This document shows, one piece after another, positions 45,052-56,021 of a stretch of 64,000 nucleotides of DNA. The notes below the pieces were generated by a model, which was not told where the DNA came from, did not search any database, and saw only the letters and a list, made by a program, of their open reading frames with translations. The position numbers were made by a program, and so were the translations under genes. Within the stretch, counting starts at the first letter, position 1. Each line of letters opens with the position of its first letter. Source of the DNA: Candidatus Gastranaerophilales bacterium (GTDB lineage: Bacteria; Cyanobacteriota; Vampirovibrionia; Gastranaerophilales; Gastranaerophilaceae); NCBI GenBank assembly GCA_944322725.1, contig CALUPU010000001.1, forward strand, positions 1 through 64,000, read 5' to 3'.

Positions 45052-47892
45052 ATGAACGATAAAATTATTATAAAAGGTGCAAATCAGCATAATTTAAGAA
45101 ACATAGATTTAGAACTGCCAAAAAACGAATTGATAGTTTTTACGGGTGTGTCAGGTTCAGGTAAAAGTTCACTTGCATTTGACACTATTTTTGCCGAAGG
45201 TCAAAGACGCTATGTAGAGAGTCTTTCGACTTATGCAAGACAATTCCTGGGGCAGATGGATAAGCCTGATGTTGAGTATATTGAAGGGCTGTCTCCGGCG
45301 ATTTCCATTGACCAGAAATCAACTTCTAATAATCCCCGTTCTACTGTAGGTACAGTTACGGAAATATATGATTATTTGAGACTTTTGTTTGCTCGTATAG
45401 GTACTCCGCATTGTCCCGAATGCGGTGATGAGATAAAACCCCAGTCTATTGATGAAATTGTAGATAAAATTATGAAATTGCCTGAAGGAACGAAAATTCA
45501 AATTATTGCTCCTGTTGTAAGAGGCAAAAAAGGCGAGTATGCTTCGTTGCTGAATGAATTGAAGCAGGATGGTTTTATCAGAGTAAAGGTTGACGGCGAA
45601 ACATACAATCTTGATGAAGATGATATTGCTGATATTAAACTTGAAAAAAATAAAAAACATAATATTGATGTTGTTGTAGATAGAATTGTCGTCAAAGAAA
45701 GTGCAAAATCAAGGCTTGCGGACAGTGCCCAGATTGCTCTGAAAAAAGCAGGCGGCTTAATGACAGTAGATGTTATAGGAGGAAAAGAACTTATTTTTTC
45801 TGAAAAGCTTGCCTGCCCTAAATGCGGTTTGAGTTTTGAAGAACTGGCTCCGAGAAGTTTCAGTTTTAACAGTCCTTACGGCGCCTGTCCGACCTGTTCC
45901 GGTCTTGGGTATGACTTTGTTATTGACCCTGATTTAGTTGTTCCGGACAGAAAAAAATCTATAAAAGAGGGCGCAATTTATCCCTGGAGCAAAACTACAA
46001 CATCCTATTACGATGATGTTCTCAATTCTGTTTCTGCTCATTACAACATTGATTTGAACAAGCCTTTTGAAGAACTCTCCAAAGACGAACAGGACTTGAT
46101 TCTCTATGGCGGAAAAGAAATTATCAACATACGGGTAAAACACTTTGGTACAAATCGTTATGAAAATCATAAGATGAAGTTCTGGGGGGTAATTCCTTTC
46201 CTTGAAAAACGCTATAATGAAGCAGGCGGTGAATACTGGAGAGAAGAAATTCAAAAGTATATGAAGCTTACGCCGTGTAAAGACTGCCATGGCGCAAGGC
46301 TTAAGCCGTATATTCTTGCTGTTACCATAAACGGTAAAAATATTTACGAAGTCTGTGAAATGCCCGTAACGGAAAGCTTTAAGTTTTTCTCTGATTTGTT
46401 TTTGGAACTTTCTGACTACCAGATGAAGATTGCAAAACAGGTTCTGGAAGAAGTTCGAGCACGTTTGAAGTTTCTGCTGGAGGTTGGTCTTGGTTATTTA
46501 AACCTCAGCAGAATGTCTTTGACATTATCAGGCGGCGAAGCCCAGAGAATAAGGCTTGCTACGCAGATAGGGAGCGGACTCACAGGTGTTCTGTATGTTC
46601 TTGATGAACCTTCAATCGGTCTGCACCAGCGAGATAATGATATGCTGATAAAAACTCTGCTTCGTCTGAGAAATCTCGGCAACACCTTGATTGTTGTTGA
46701 ACATGATGAAGATACAATGAAAAATGCTGATTATATCGTTGATATAGGCCCGAGAGCAGGTGTTCACGGAGGCAAAATTGTTGCCAAAGGTACTCTCGAT
46801 GAAATAAAGCAGGTAAAAGAGTCCATAACAGGTCAATATCTCAGCGGAAGCAAAAAAATTCCAGTGCCTTCCAAAAGAAGAGAAGGCAACGGTGAATTTT
46901 TAAAAGTCAGAAACGCTCATTTAAACAACCTGAAAAATATCAATGTTGATATTCCTTTAGGTAAAATAGTTGCTTTGACAGGTGTTTCCGGTTCCGGTAA
47001 ATCAACGCTCATGCAGGATTTAATACACGAATATGCTATTCATAAGCTAAGGGGCAACAAGCCAAAACCTCAAGGGGTAGACGAAATTCTGGGCTTTGAA
47101 AATATTGATAAAATCATTGATATTGACCAGTCGCCTATTGGTCGAACTCCCCGTTCAAATCCTGCGACTTACACAGATGTATTTACTTACATTAGAGAAC
47201 TATACTCAATGACAAATGAGGCAAAAGTCAGAGGGTATAAGCCCGGCAGGTTCAGTTTTAACGTAAAAGGCGGACGCTGTGAGGCGTGCAAGGGTGATGG
47301 TCTGTTAAAGATAGAGATGAACTTTCTGTCTGATGTGTACGTAAAATGTGATGTGTGCAAAGGTCAGCGCTACAATAGAGAGACACTTGAAGTTAAATAC
47401 AAAGGTGCAACAATAGCAGATGTTTTAAATATGACTGTTGCAGAGGCTTATGTTTTCTTTGAAAATATTCCCAAAATTAAAAGTCGTCTGAAAACATTGT
47501 ATGATGTAGGCCTTGGCTATATAAAACTCGGTCAAAGTGCAACAACACTTTCAGGCGGTGAGGCGCAGAGAATAAAACTTGCTTCCGAACTTAACAAAAA
47601 GGCTACCGGAAAAACGCTTTATCTTCTTGATGAGCCGTCAGTAGGTCTTCACTGGTATGATTTGGATAAACTTATTAAGATTATCAACAAACTCGCTGAT
47701 GCAGGCAACACAATACTTATTATTGAACATAATATGGATTTGATAAAGATAGCAGACCATATAATAGACCTTGGACCCGAAGGCGGAGATGCCGGCGGTA
47801 ATGTGGTATTTGAAGGTACACCGGAAGATATTATCAAGTGCAAGACTTCATATACAGGTCTGTATTTAAAAAATATTATTTATAATAAGTAA
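45052..47892 (+). CDS. uvrA: Excinuclease ABC subunit A
   Basis: 946 aa from ATG 45052 (MNDKIIIKGANQHNLRNI), which matches the family start; the in-frame ATG at 44998 adds 18 atypical residues. UvrA finds bulky DNA lesions and loads UvrB for nucleotide excision repair. Two ABC ATPase halves: GVSGSGKSSL (Walker A1), the Cys zinc sites CPECG and CPKCG..CPTCSG, LTLSGGEAQRIRLAT (signature 1), then GVSGSGKSTL (Walker A2), CEACKGDGLLKIEMNF, CDVCKGQRYN and TLSGGEAQRIKLA (signature 2). Its end overlaps the convergent glycosyltransferase by 27 nt. Confidence 0.97.
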   Translation: MNDKIIIKGANQHNLRNIDLELPKNELIVFTGVSGSGKSSLAFDTIFAEGQRRYVESLSTYARQFLGQMDKPDVEYIEGLSPAISIDQKSTSNNPRSTVGTVTEIYDYLRLLFARIGTPHCPECGDEIKPQSIDEIVDKIMKLPEGTKIQIIAPVVRGKKGEYASLLNELKQDGFIRVKVDGETYNLDEDDIADIKLEKNKKHNIDVVVDRIVVKESAKSRLADSAQIALKKAGGLMTVDVIGGKELIFSEKLACPKCGLSFEELAPRSFSFNSPYGACPTCSGLGYDFVIDPDLVVPDRKKSIKEGAIYPWSKTTTSYYDDVLNSVSAHYNIDLNKPFEELSKDEQDLILYGGKEIINIRVKHFGTNRYENHKMKFWGVIPFLEKRYNEAGGEYWREEIQKYMKLTPCKDCHGARLKPYILAVTINGKNIYEVCEMPVTESFKFFSDLFLELSDYQMKIAKQVLEEVRARLKFLLEVGLGYLNLSRMSLTLSGGEAQRIRLATQIGSGLTGVLYVLDEPSIGLHQRDNDMLIKTLLRLRNLGNTLIVVEHDEDTMKNADYIVDIGPRAGVHGGKIVAKGTLDEIKQVKESITGQYLSGSKKIPVPSKRREGNGEFLKVRNAHLNNLKNINVDIPLGKIVALTGVSGSGKSTLMQDLIHEYAIHKLRGNKPKPQGVDEILGFENIDKIIDIDQSPIGRTPRSNPATYTDVFTYIRELYSMTNEAKVRGYKPGRFSFNVKGGRCEACKGDGLLKIEMNFLSDVYVKCDVCKGQRYNRETLEVKYKGATIADVLNMTVAEAYVFFENIPKIKSRLKTLYDVGLGYIKLGQSATTLSGGEAQRIKLASELNKKATGKTLYLLDEPSVGLHWYDLDKLIKIINKLADAGNTILIIEHNMDLIKIADHIIDLGPEGGDAGGNVVFEGTPEDIIKCKTSYTGLYLKNIIYNK

Positions 47893-48785
47893 TAAAATAA
47901 TTAAAAGCAATGCCACTGTTGTAATTATGAAGGCTATGCATACTCTTTTGAATCTTTTTTTCAGTTTTCGTAATGCAATTTTATTATTCAGATAAAAAGA
48001 GTGCTTTTCTTTAAAATATGCTTCATTTTTGTAAAAAAGTTCTTTGCCTTGTTCAGTTGAAATAAGTTTACCTGAGGTTTGCGAATGATTGTGGAAGATA
48101 AAAATATTTTTGGCAATTGCCGGTTTGTATCCCTGATATAATAATCGCAGGGTATAATCATCATCTTCAAACCATGCGAGGCCGAAATTTTCATCTAATA
48201 AACCTGTTTTTTCGAAAACTTCTCTTCTTATACCCCAACAGAAAAATATGATTTTATCAACAAACTCGAGTTTGTTATCTAGATTTGCATTAACATACAA
48301 ATCTAGATAACAAACTCGAGTTTGTTATCTAGATTTGCATTAACATACAAATCTAGATAATTAAAAACTGTATAAAGGTTGCTGTCTTTTATTTTCTGAC
48401 GCGGTTGTCCGCACATATTTGTCATAGTGGACAGAATACCTACTTCTTTATTGTTTTCCAAAATTTCTATCATATTTTCGAGCCAGCCCGGGGTAAACAA
48501 TAAATCATTATTGAGTATAAACAGAAAGTCATTATTAGCAAGCTTTAGGCCCTGATTGCAACCCTTTGCATATCCTAAATTTTCGGTGTTGTTTACAACT
48601 TGTATATTATCGTATATTTTTTGAATTTTATTTAAATAATGGTCTGTTCCGTCGGAAGAATTATTATTTATTATAATCAGTTCAAATAACTCTTTATTTG
48701 TATGTTTGTAGAGACTTTCAATAAAAGGCTTTGTGGCATTTTCTAACTGGTTATAACAAAGAACTATCAATGATGCTTTTTTCAT
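47866..48785 (-). pseudogene. Family 2 glycosyltransferase, reading frame split by a 50-bp tandem duplication
   Basis: Two frames that belong to one gene. The 5' part (48785 to 48303) has the GT-A start ASLIVLCYNQLENATKPFIE, IINNNSSDGTDHYL, LGYAKGCNQGLKLANND and the DxD-like ILNNDLLFTPGW; it stops at ATC TAG inside the repeat. The 3' part (48300 to 47866) continues with CWGIRREVFEKTGLLDENFG, WFEDDDYTLRLLYQGY and a C-terminal membrane helix. Both contain YVNANLDNKLEFV. Taking out one 50-bp copy joins them into one frame of 289 aa. The enzyme would add a sugar to the surface polysaccharide. As read, the gene is off; it may be a phase-variable gene rather than a dead one. Last gene of the polysaccharide operon. 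Confidence 0.88.
48261..48360. repeat. Perfect 50-bp tandem duplication with internal palindromes
   Basis: 48261-48310 equals 48311-48360. Each unit includes AAACTCGAGTTT (at the junction extended to AACAAACTCGAGTTTGTT, an 18-bp perfect palindrome) and a hairpin TATCTAGATTTG / CAAATCTAGATA with a 10-base loop. 50 is not a multiple of 3, so gain or loss of one copy shifts the reading frame of the glycosyltransferase. Confidence 0.95.
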
Positions 48786-48803
48786 ATAATAACTTATCCT
48801 TTT

Positions 48804-49772
48804 TTATATAATACTTTTTGATTTTTTATAGATAATCTTCCCTAAAAGACTATAAATATAAGTTTTGTGCTTTAAATACATATAAACATCTCTTTTGAAT
48901 AAATTTAAAATGTTAAGCTTCTTATAACAGCTGCCTTTTTCACAAAACTCTTTTACCTCGGGGCGCATAGTTGATAAGTCGGAGTTCTCTAAAATATGAT
49001 TTTCATAAATGCGTGTAAGGTTAATATAATTACCGATTCTATCTTTTTGTTTAATAGTATTAGTGTTGTGCCATCTGTATAAAAACAGTGTTTCATCAAG
49101 ATATTTCATTTTTGCATATTTTGAAATTTGCAACATAAGATAATAATCTTCAAGAGGTGCTTCTTTTTTCAAAAGACCTGTTTTTTCAAATATTGATTTT
49201 CTGATTAAATATCCGTTAGGGATGTAGTTCCTGGGGTAAATCGTATTGTAAGTGCCAAAATAATCTGCATTAAAATCAAGATTTTGAGTTTTTTGAAGGT
49301 ATTCGCCGAAAGTTTTGTAAGCAGCTTTAGCCTTATTGTATACAATATTTCTTTTTTTATCCCAGTAACAAATCTTTGATTCGGAATCCATAATTGCATT
49401 GTCACCTACACATAAAGCATAGTCGGGCTTCTGCGACAAAAATGCATGTAACTTTTCTATTGCCTGCGGTTCGGCTTTATCATCAGATGCAATAATGTAT
49501 ATAAATTCACCGTTTGATTTTTCTATGAGTTCGTTATTTGTCTCGCATAGCCCCTTATTTTGTCTGCTTATCAAAATTGTGTTTGAGAAGCGATTTTCGC
49601 AAATCTCTTTCATTTCATTGATTTTATTCCAGGTGTCATCCTTTGAGCCGTCATCAATTACAATAAGTTCAATATTTTGATAGGTTTGATTAATTATGGA
49701 TTTTATGGTTTCCTGAACATAATTTTCATGATTGTATGCAGGAATTAATACAGATATAAGAGGTTTGTTCAT
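48804..49772 (-). CDS. Family 2 glycosyltransferase
   Basis: 322 aa. GT-A fold: LISVLIPAYNHENYVQETI (start), IELIVIDDGSKDDTW, and the IIASDDKAEPQAIEK DxD-type motif (about 92-106), then GYLIRKSIFEKTGLL and APLEDYYLM. It would transfer a nucleotide-sugar unit to a lipid-linked oligosaccharide at the inner face of the membrane. Basic C-terminus. Its start overlaps the preceding acetyltransferase gene by 47 nt; the split glycosyltransferase follows 18 bases on. Confidence 0.9.
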   Translation of the reverse strand: MNKPLISVLIPAYNHENYVQETIKSIINQTYQNIELIVIDDGSKDDTWNKINEMKEICENRFSNTILISRQNKGLCETNNELIEKSNGEFIYIIASDDKAEPQAIEKLHAFLSQKPDYALCVGDNAIMDSESKICYWDKKRNIVYNKAKAAYKTFGEYLQKTQNLDFNADYFGTYNTIYPRNYIPNGYLIRKSIFEKTGLLKKEAPLEDYYLMLQISKYAKMKYLDETLFLYRWHNTNTIKQKDRIGNYINLTRIYENHILENSDLSTMRPEVKEFCEKGSCYKKLNILNLFKRDVYMYLKHKTYIYSLLGKIIYKKSKSII

Positions 49773-50328
49773 TATTTTCTATCCTTTTAATGAGTTTTGC
49801 CGGGTTCCCTCCTATAACCGAATCCTCGGGAAAAGATTTTGTCACAACAGAACCTGCTCCTATTATAGAACCGCAGCCTATTTTTACATTTTTTAAAATA
49901 GTTACATTATTACCTATAAATACATTATCTCCGATTTCAATATCTTGTGAAATAATTTTTTCCGGGTCGTTTCGTTCGCTGATTTTCACTCCGTGAAAAT
50001 CACTGTTAAACAGTGATAAATTTGTTCCGATTACGCAATTCTTTCCGATAGTGATTTTACCTGAATTTGCTATTATGGAACAATTATTGTTTATATGTGT
50101 ATTATCTCCTATTGAGATATACGCATCATTCATTCTTGCTTCGATATGGTTATAACCATTGTAGAAATAAGGTGAAGGAAAGTATCCGAAATGAACCCTA
50201 TTACCCAACTTTATCTGACCTTTACCTAGAAAAAGGGTAGGGATTTTGATTTTTACTTTTCCTTTTATTTTTATATTAGATAATATAAACCTGAACCATA
50301 AGATTTTTATTATTTGTATTAATTTCAT
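49726..50328 (-). CDS. Left-handed beta-helix acetyltransferase (hexapeptide repeat)
   Basis: 200 aa. Many hexapeptide turns: ISIGDNTHINNNCSII, ITIGKNCVIGTNLSL, IEIGDNVFIGNNVTIL, VKIGCGSIIGAGSVVTK, and the closing IGGNPAKLIKRI. These mark an O- or N-acyltransferase acting on a sugar. Its role next to an aminosugar aminotransferase could be the acetylation of the amino group, or O-acetylation of the polymer; a second LbH enzyme (53343-53765) competes for the first role. The last 18 residues run into the next gene. Confidence 0.88.
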   Translation of the reverse strand: MKLIQIIKILWFRFILSNIKIKGKVKIKIPTLFLGKGQIKLGNRVHFGYFPSPYFYNGYNHIEARMNDAYISIGDNTHINNNCSIIANSGKITIGKNCVIGTNLSLFNSDFHGVKISERNDPEKIISQDIEIGDNVFIGNNVTILKNVKIGCGSIIGAGSVVTKSFPEDSVIGGNPAKLIKRIENNEQTSYICINSCIQS

Positions 50329-50344
50329 TTTATACCCTAATTAT

Positions 50345-51430
50345 TTAAAATTTATTTATTACCTTACATACAGTTGCTGTTTCTTCCATTGTCATAACAG
50401 GAGATATAGGCAAGGATAAAATTTCATTGTGTATCTTTTCTGTTATAGGGAAGGACAGATTATTCCATTCTTTGTAACATTCCTGTTTATGAGGAGGAAT
50501 AGGATAGTGGATAAGCGTCTGAATACCGTTGTCTTTTAAATATTCCTGTAGCCTGTTTCTGTCTTTTGTCCTTATTGCAAATATATGCCAAACATGTGCG
50601 TCTTTATCATATGTTTCAGGCAATATAATTTCCGGATTTTTGATGTTATCAATATAATATTTCGCAATTTTTCTTCTGTGATTGTTGTCATTATCCAATT
50701 CTTTTAGCTTCACATCAAGCACGGCTGCTTGTATTTCGTCAAGTCTTGAGTTTATGCCTTTATAGATATTGTGATATTTAATATGAGAGCCGTAATTTCG
50801 GATTGCTCTTATTTTTTGTGCAAGTTCAGCATCATTTGTTGTTACGCAGCCGCCATCACCCAGACATCCCAGGTTTTTGCCCGGATAGAAGGAAAATCCG
50901 CTTGCATCTGAGAGATTTCCTGTTCTTTTACCTTGATAAATTGCACCGTGTGCCTGTGCTGAGTCTTCAATAACTTTCAAGTTGTATTTTTCTGCAAGAT
51001 TCCAAATCTTTTCCATTTCAACAGCCTGTCCGTACAAATGCACAACCATAATCGCCTTTGTTTTAGGTGTGATTTTTTCTTCTATCAAATCAGGGTCTAT
51101 ATTGTATGTTTTTATATCTGGCTCAACAAGCACAGGAGTACAACCATTTTCACTAATAGCAAGTATTGATGCAATATAAGTGTTCGCTGGAACAATTATC
51201 TCATCACCCTTGTTAAATCCCATTGCTCGGATAATTAACGTAAGTGCTTCTAATCCGTTTGCACAGCCAATACAGTGCTTTGTTCCGCAATATGCCGCAA
51301 AATTTTTCTCGAAATTTTCGTCTTCTTTTCCCAGAAGATACCATCCTGAGTCAAGCACTTGCTTGATTCTTGTATCTATTTCTTTTCTGTGTCTTTCGTT
51401 GATTTTATATAAGTCTAAAAATTTAATCAT
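50345..51430 (-). CDS. Sugar 3-aminotransferase, DegT/DnrJ family (FdtB-like)
   Basis: 361 aa, PLP enzyme. [16 protein letters not shown] (start), [44 protein letters not shown] and [18 protein letters not shown], where the Lys of PGKN forms the Schiff base. Long [14 protein letters not shown] stretch. It would transfer an amino group to a dTDP-3-keto-6-deoxyhexose. The presence of an FdtA-like isomerase in the same operon points to a 3-amino-3,6-dideoxyhexose. It overlaps its neighbour (51430) by one base. Confidence 0.92.
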   Translation of the reverse strand: MIKFLDLYKINERHRKEIDTRIKQVLDSGWYLLGKEDENFEKNFAAYCGTKHCIGCANGLEALTLIIRAMGFNKGDEIIVPANTYIASILAISENGCTPVLVEPDIKTYNIDPDLIEEKITPKTKAIMVVHLYGQAVEMEKIWNLAEKYNLKVIEDSAQAHGAIYQGKRTGNLSDASGFSFYPGKNLGCLGDGGCVTTNDAELAQKIRAIRNYGSHIKYHNIYKGINSRLDEIQAAVLDVKLKELDNDNNHRRKIAKYYIDNIKNPEIILPETYDKDAHVWHIFAIRTKDRNRLQEYLKDNGIQTLIHYPIPPHKQECYKEWNNLSFPITEKIHNEILSLPISPVMTMEETATVCKVINKF

Positions 51431-52320
51431 TATCTTATTCCTACTTTGTCTTTTATTAAATTTGTTAGTTTGACTGCTCCATTATAGTTTAGGTGGTCGT
51501 AGTCTCCAAAATCTTCATCTGAAAAACTATTATTTTCTATAAAAAATAAAATTTCAGGTGTGTTTTTTAGCTTATATAAGTCATCAAATAATAAGCTTAA
51601 ATCAGGCAATAATTTATAGTAATCTTTTCTAACTGGTGGGATAATTATTGTAAAACTTATATTGTTGTCATTACATTCATCTATAATTTTCTGTAAATAA
51701 TCCATTTGGTCATTTTTACGACTATTTTCTCTCAAATGAGTGTAAACTCTTTTTTCAACTGGATAGCTATTATCTAAAAAGTTTTTTTGTTCTATATAAC
51801 CATTAGTTGAAATAGTTGAAGAAAAATTTTTATAGTACTTAGAGGCTTGCTTGTAGTATTTTTTGAGTTCATTATCAGGCTCATATTTGTATGGAATATC
51901 AAATAAATATTTATAAAATGCACATCTTTGTTTTTCTTTCGTTTTTTGTAGCTCAAATCCAGGAGAAAATATTGAAAAGAATAAATATATTTTCTTTAAG
52001 TTTTTTATCTCTTTTCTGCAGTATTTATATATCTGATATGAATAATATAAATCTTGAGAAGCACAAGCTAAATTAAAACAACTTTCTGAATAGTTACGTG
52101 AAACAAACCCACCTGCTCCATGTGAACTGCCTATGACGATTGTTTGGATATTGTCTTTTTGGATTTGTAATTCTTTGTATTTTAATATAATCTCGTTAAA
52201 AAATTCTTTATTGATGTTTTGATAAATATCTAAAAGTTTGTTTCTTAACTGCTTTCTAATAGACTTAAGCGGTATCCAAAAAGTTATTATTTTTATAATT
52301 ATTTTATATGCTTTTCCCAT
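51430..52320 (-). CDS. SGNH-hydrolase-like protein of the polysaccharide operon
   Basis: 296 aa, not assigned with certainty. A hydrophobic N-terminus (about 5-20), then [11 protein letters not shown] (about 62-72), reminiscent of the block I of SGNH/GDSL enzymes with the Ser in SSH, and [17 protein letters not shown] at the end, like block V (DxxH). Between them lie long charged helices. Such proteins often add or remove acyl groups of polysaccharides or act in polymer export. AT-rich and unlike the core genome, so probably acquired with the cluster. Confidence 0.6.
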   Translation of the reverse strand: MGKAYKIIIKIITFWIPLKSIRKQLRNKLLDIYQNINKEFFNEIILKYKELQIQKDNIQTIVIGSSHGAGGFVSRNYSESCFNLACASQDLYYSYQIYKYCRKEIKNLKKIYLFFSIFSPGFELQKTKEKQRCAFYKYLFDIPYKYEPDNELKKYYKQASKYYKNFSSTISTNGYIEQKNFLDNSYPVEKRVYTHLRENSRKNDQMDYLQKIIDECNDNNISFTIIIPPVRKDYYKLLPDLSLLFDDLYKLKNTPEILFFIENNSFSDEDFGDYDHLNYNGAVKLTNLIKDKVGIR

Positions 52321-52443
52321 TTTTATAGTTTACCTTTTCATGATTATATCTAAATTGTTTAGTGTAATTTCATTACAATTTTTCTTGTTATTCATAAGGA
52401 ACTACTATTTTACTTTTTAGCTTGAGTTTAAATGGTTTTATAA

Positions 52444-53328
52444 TCAATCTGGCTCGAAGAATTTAACAACTTGTCTATTTGTCATAGCAGTACCGTTCTT
52501 GTATTCATTATAATCTTTGATTGCGTGTCCGAGATCGAGAACTCTGTAACCTGACAAGTATAAGTCGTATGCTAAGGCTTTGCCGCAAGGACCAAGCGCA
52601 AATATTAAAATATTGTCTTTATCAACCTTCTCAATGCTTTTCTTTAGTTCGTCAAAATTTTTGTATGCGTGCATTGTTGGTCCATAAATGTAATTTATTT
52701 TCTTTGCATTATCAAGGATGTTATGTTCGATGTTGTTAAGTACTCTATCTCCGGTAACAACAGTTACAGGCTTATTATTCCATATTTCTCGCATAAGGCT
52801 GAAATGTTTGTCAAAATCATAATTTTTGTATAATGCATAGACTTGTGATATGGTTGCGGAATAATAAATCTTTTGCGGTTCTATCATTTTAGAAATAATT
52901 TTGTATAAGTTAGGTATGCTTGTATACATTGCTCGTTTGGAGAAATCTCTTGTGTTATCTACACTATGATAATACTCCCAAGAAAGACCTATAAGTAAAC
53001 TATTATAGTTGTTTTTCAATATTTCTAGTAATTTTAGTTTTAATCTTTCATCATAATATTGAAATGGGATATCTCTTCCTTCTATAATTGTGAATTCTCC
53101 ATCACCAAATCTTATAAAACTTTTGTTTGTATCTTTAAGTTCGTAAAGTGTGGAAAAACTATCTTTTATTTTGGGTACTATTATCTCATCCCATTCGGCT
53201 TTTGTTTCATGCTTAATGCGTTTACTAATATTATCTAAGTTAGAAATATATGTATTAAAATCTTTTAAGTTGTATTTGCATAGGTATCTAAGGTTTTTAA
53301 AAAACAGGCTAAATGGCTTTATTGACAT
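52444..53328 (-). CDS. GT-D fold glycosyltransferase (DUF1792-type)
   Basis: 294 aa. FIRFGDGEFTIIEGR (about 65-80) is the hallmark of the GT-D glycosyltransferase domain first seen in streptococcal adhesin glycosylation. Other parts match: GLSWEYYH, KIYYSATISQVYALY, PVTVVTGDRVL and IFALGPCGKALAYDL, ending DLGHAIKDYNEY. It would use a UDP- or dTDP-sugar. Codon use is very AT-rich. It lies 15 bases after the acetyltransferase gene. Confidence 0.85.
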   Translation of the reverse strand: MSIKPFSLFFKNLRYLCKYNLKDFNTYISNLDNISKRIKHETKAEWDEIIVPKIKDSFSTLYELKDTNKSFIRFGDGEFTIIEGRDIPFQYYDERLKLKLLEILKNNYNSLLIGLSWEYYHSVDNTRDFSKRAMYTSIPNLYKIISKMIEPQKIYYSATISQVYALYKNYDFDKHFSLMREIWNNKPVTVVTGDRVLNNIEHNILDNAKKINYIYGPTMHAYKNFDELKKSIEKVDKDNILIFALGPCGKALAYDLYLSGYRVLDLGHAIKDYNEYKNGTAMTNRQVVKFFEPD

Positions 53329-53342
53329 AATATTTTCCTTTT

Positions 53343-53765
53343 TTATTTATAAATTATATTTGCAGGGACATCTTTTGTAACAATAGCACCAGCTGCAACT
53401 AAAGCATTCTCTCCAATTGTAACTCCTGGCAATAAAGTTGCATTTGCACCTACTGATGCGCCCTTTTTAATAATAACTTTTTCCAATTTAAAATTATTAT
53501 TTTTTGACTTTGGATATCTATCATTGCAGAAAGTAACATTAGGGCCTATAAAAACGTTATCTTCCAGCTCAACACCATCCCACAACTGTACGCCACATTT
53601 TACCGTAACGTTGTTACCTATTTTTACATCATTTTCTATAAAGCAGTGTGAGCATATGTTGCAATTATCTCCAATCTGAGCATTCGGTAATACAACACAA
53701 AATTGCCAAATATTTGTATCTTTGCCAATATTTTTACTCTGTACATCTGAAAGTGGATGTATCAT
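53343..53765 (-). CDS. Sugar N-acetyltransferase, left-handed beta-helix (FdtC/WxcM-like)
   Basis: 140 aa. [20 protein letters not shown] (start) and hexapeptide turns [60 protein letters not shown]. The start and the NDRYPKS motif match acetyltransferases that act on dTDP-3-amino-3,6-dideoxyhexoses. Its ORF begins on the last base of the isomerase gene (one-base overlap), so the two work together. Product would be the 3-acetamido sugar. Confidence 0.88.
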   Translation of the reverse strand: MIHPLSDVQSKNIGKDTNIWQFCVVLPNAQIGDNCNICSHCFIENDVKIGNNVTVKCGVQLWDGVELEDNVFIGPNVTFCNDRYPKSKNNNFKLEKVIIKKGASVGANATLLPGVTIGENALVAAGAIVTKDVPANIIYK

Positions 53766-54160
53766 TATTCAACCCCTTTCAAAAAATCGTCATAATTTCT
53801 GATATATTCTTTCTCATCATAATATTGGCTTGCAAGGACCATTAGTTTACATCCGTATGAGAAATGATGCATTTCTCTCCACATGTTTTTTCCAATATAA
53901 AGTCCTATGTCTGGCCTATTTAGCCAAACAGTTTCTCTTGTTTTTCCATCATCAAGAATAAATTGACACGCACCATCCATTGCTACGATAATTTGCTCCA
54001 TGTTTTTATGCGCGTGCATTCCTCTATTTTGATCAGGTAATGTATCGTAAATGTAATAAACTCTTTTAATATCAAATGGGACGTTTTTGTTACCTTCAAG
54101 CGAGATTAGCTTACCTCTTTCGTCCCCGAATACTTTCATATTTATTAGTTTGTAATTCAT
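53765..54160 (-). CDS. dTDP-4-keto-6-deoxyhexose 3,4-ketoisomerase (FdtA-like cupin)
   Basis: 131 aa. RmlC-like cupin: [41 protein letters not shown] (metal or base His in HAH), [26 protein letters not shown]. This is the WxcM/FdtA family, which moves the keto group of dTDP-4-keto-6-deoxyglucose to C3. First gene of the polysaccharide operon. rmlA/rmlB, which would supply the substrate, are not in the window. Confidence 0.9.
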   Translation of the reverse strand: MNYKLINMKVFGDERGKLISLEGNKNVPFDIKRVYYIYDTLPDQNRGMHAHKNMEQIIVAMDGACQFILDDGKTRETVWLNRPDIGLYIGKNMWREMHHFSYGCKLMVLASQYYDEKEYIRNYDDFLKGVE

Positions 54161-54290
54161 TATTTACTCCTGAACAATATTTATACTTAGTTTATATCAA
54201 AAGTTTGTTAAATGCGAAGTATCTCTTTAAATTTAACATAATTTAATATATGCCATATAATCTCGTTATTCAGATTTAATTTGTTTAGAG

Positions 54291-54333
54291 TCGCGGCAAA
54301 AAGGAATACAAATAATAAAAAATGCGTCACCCG
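54291..54333 (-). repeat. Duplicated tRNA-Lys 3' end, distal copy
   Basis: A 43-base copy of the sequence at 54437-54480. It covers the last 10 bases of tRNA-Lys (CGGGTGACGC on the minus strand), the discriminator A, a T-run and about 30 bases of flank. The copies differ by one A in the run. Confidence 0.9.
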
Positions 54334-54436
54334 GCTTCTCTTGAGTCGTAGGCGAGATACAGAAGCCGTACGAATCAGGATACCCGAGAGGGTAGAACGC
54401 GGATTGTTCGACCAACGGGAGAACAATTGCGGAGAA
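54334..54436. other. 103-bp structured insert between the tRNA-Lys 3'-end copies
   Basis: Three hairpins: GGCTTCT/AGAAGCC (around 54332-54375), TACCC-GAGA-GGGTA (around 54390-54404) and ATTGTTC/GAACAAT (around 54410-54430). The stretch TCAGG, five bases, CGAGAGG, then TAGAA and GTTCGAC is shared with the minus strand of the window-start repeat at the same spacing. No coding frame. It may be a small RNA or a non-coding mobile element. Confidence 0.6.
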
Positions 54437-54480
54437 TCGCGGCAAAAAGGAATACAAATAATAAAAAAATGCGTCACCCG
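54437..54480 (-). repeat. tRNA-Lys 3' end, native copy
   Basis: A 44-base match to 54291-54333 that runs into the complete tRNA-Lys gene. Confidence 0.9.
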
Positions 54481-54542
54481 CGATTCGAACGCGGGACCTA
54501 TCCCTTAAAAGGGGAGTGCTCTACCTGCTGAGCTAGTGACGC
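54470..54542 (-). tRNA. tRNA-Lys (UUU)
   Basis: Minus-strand cloverleaf: acceptor GCGTCAC/GTGACGC, D arm AGCTCAGCAGGTAGAGC, anticodon loop CTTTTAA (anticodon TTT) on stem TCCC/GGGA, T arm CGCGTTCGAATCGCG, discriminator A. CCA is not encoded; a T-run follows at once. In contrast, tRNA-Asp in this window encodes CCA. Confidence 0.97.
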
Positions 54543-54675
54543 ATTTTTTTATTAAATTTTCAATATGTTTCGGTTTTTATTCTTACGATAGAAACTGTCA
54601 TTTCCGAACCGCTTATTTAATGTAACAGGAACAAAAATTTCAGTCAACAGTTTTTTAAAAAATTCAATTACTCTA

Positions 54676-55992
<1,317 letters not shown>

Positions 55993-56021
55993 TTATAAAA
56001 CAAAAACAAAATTTTATGCAG

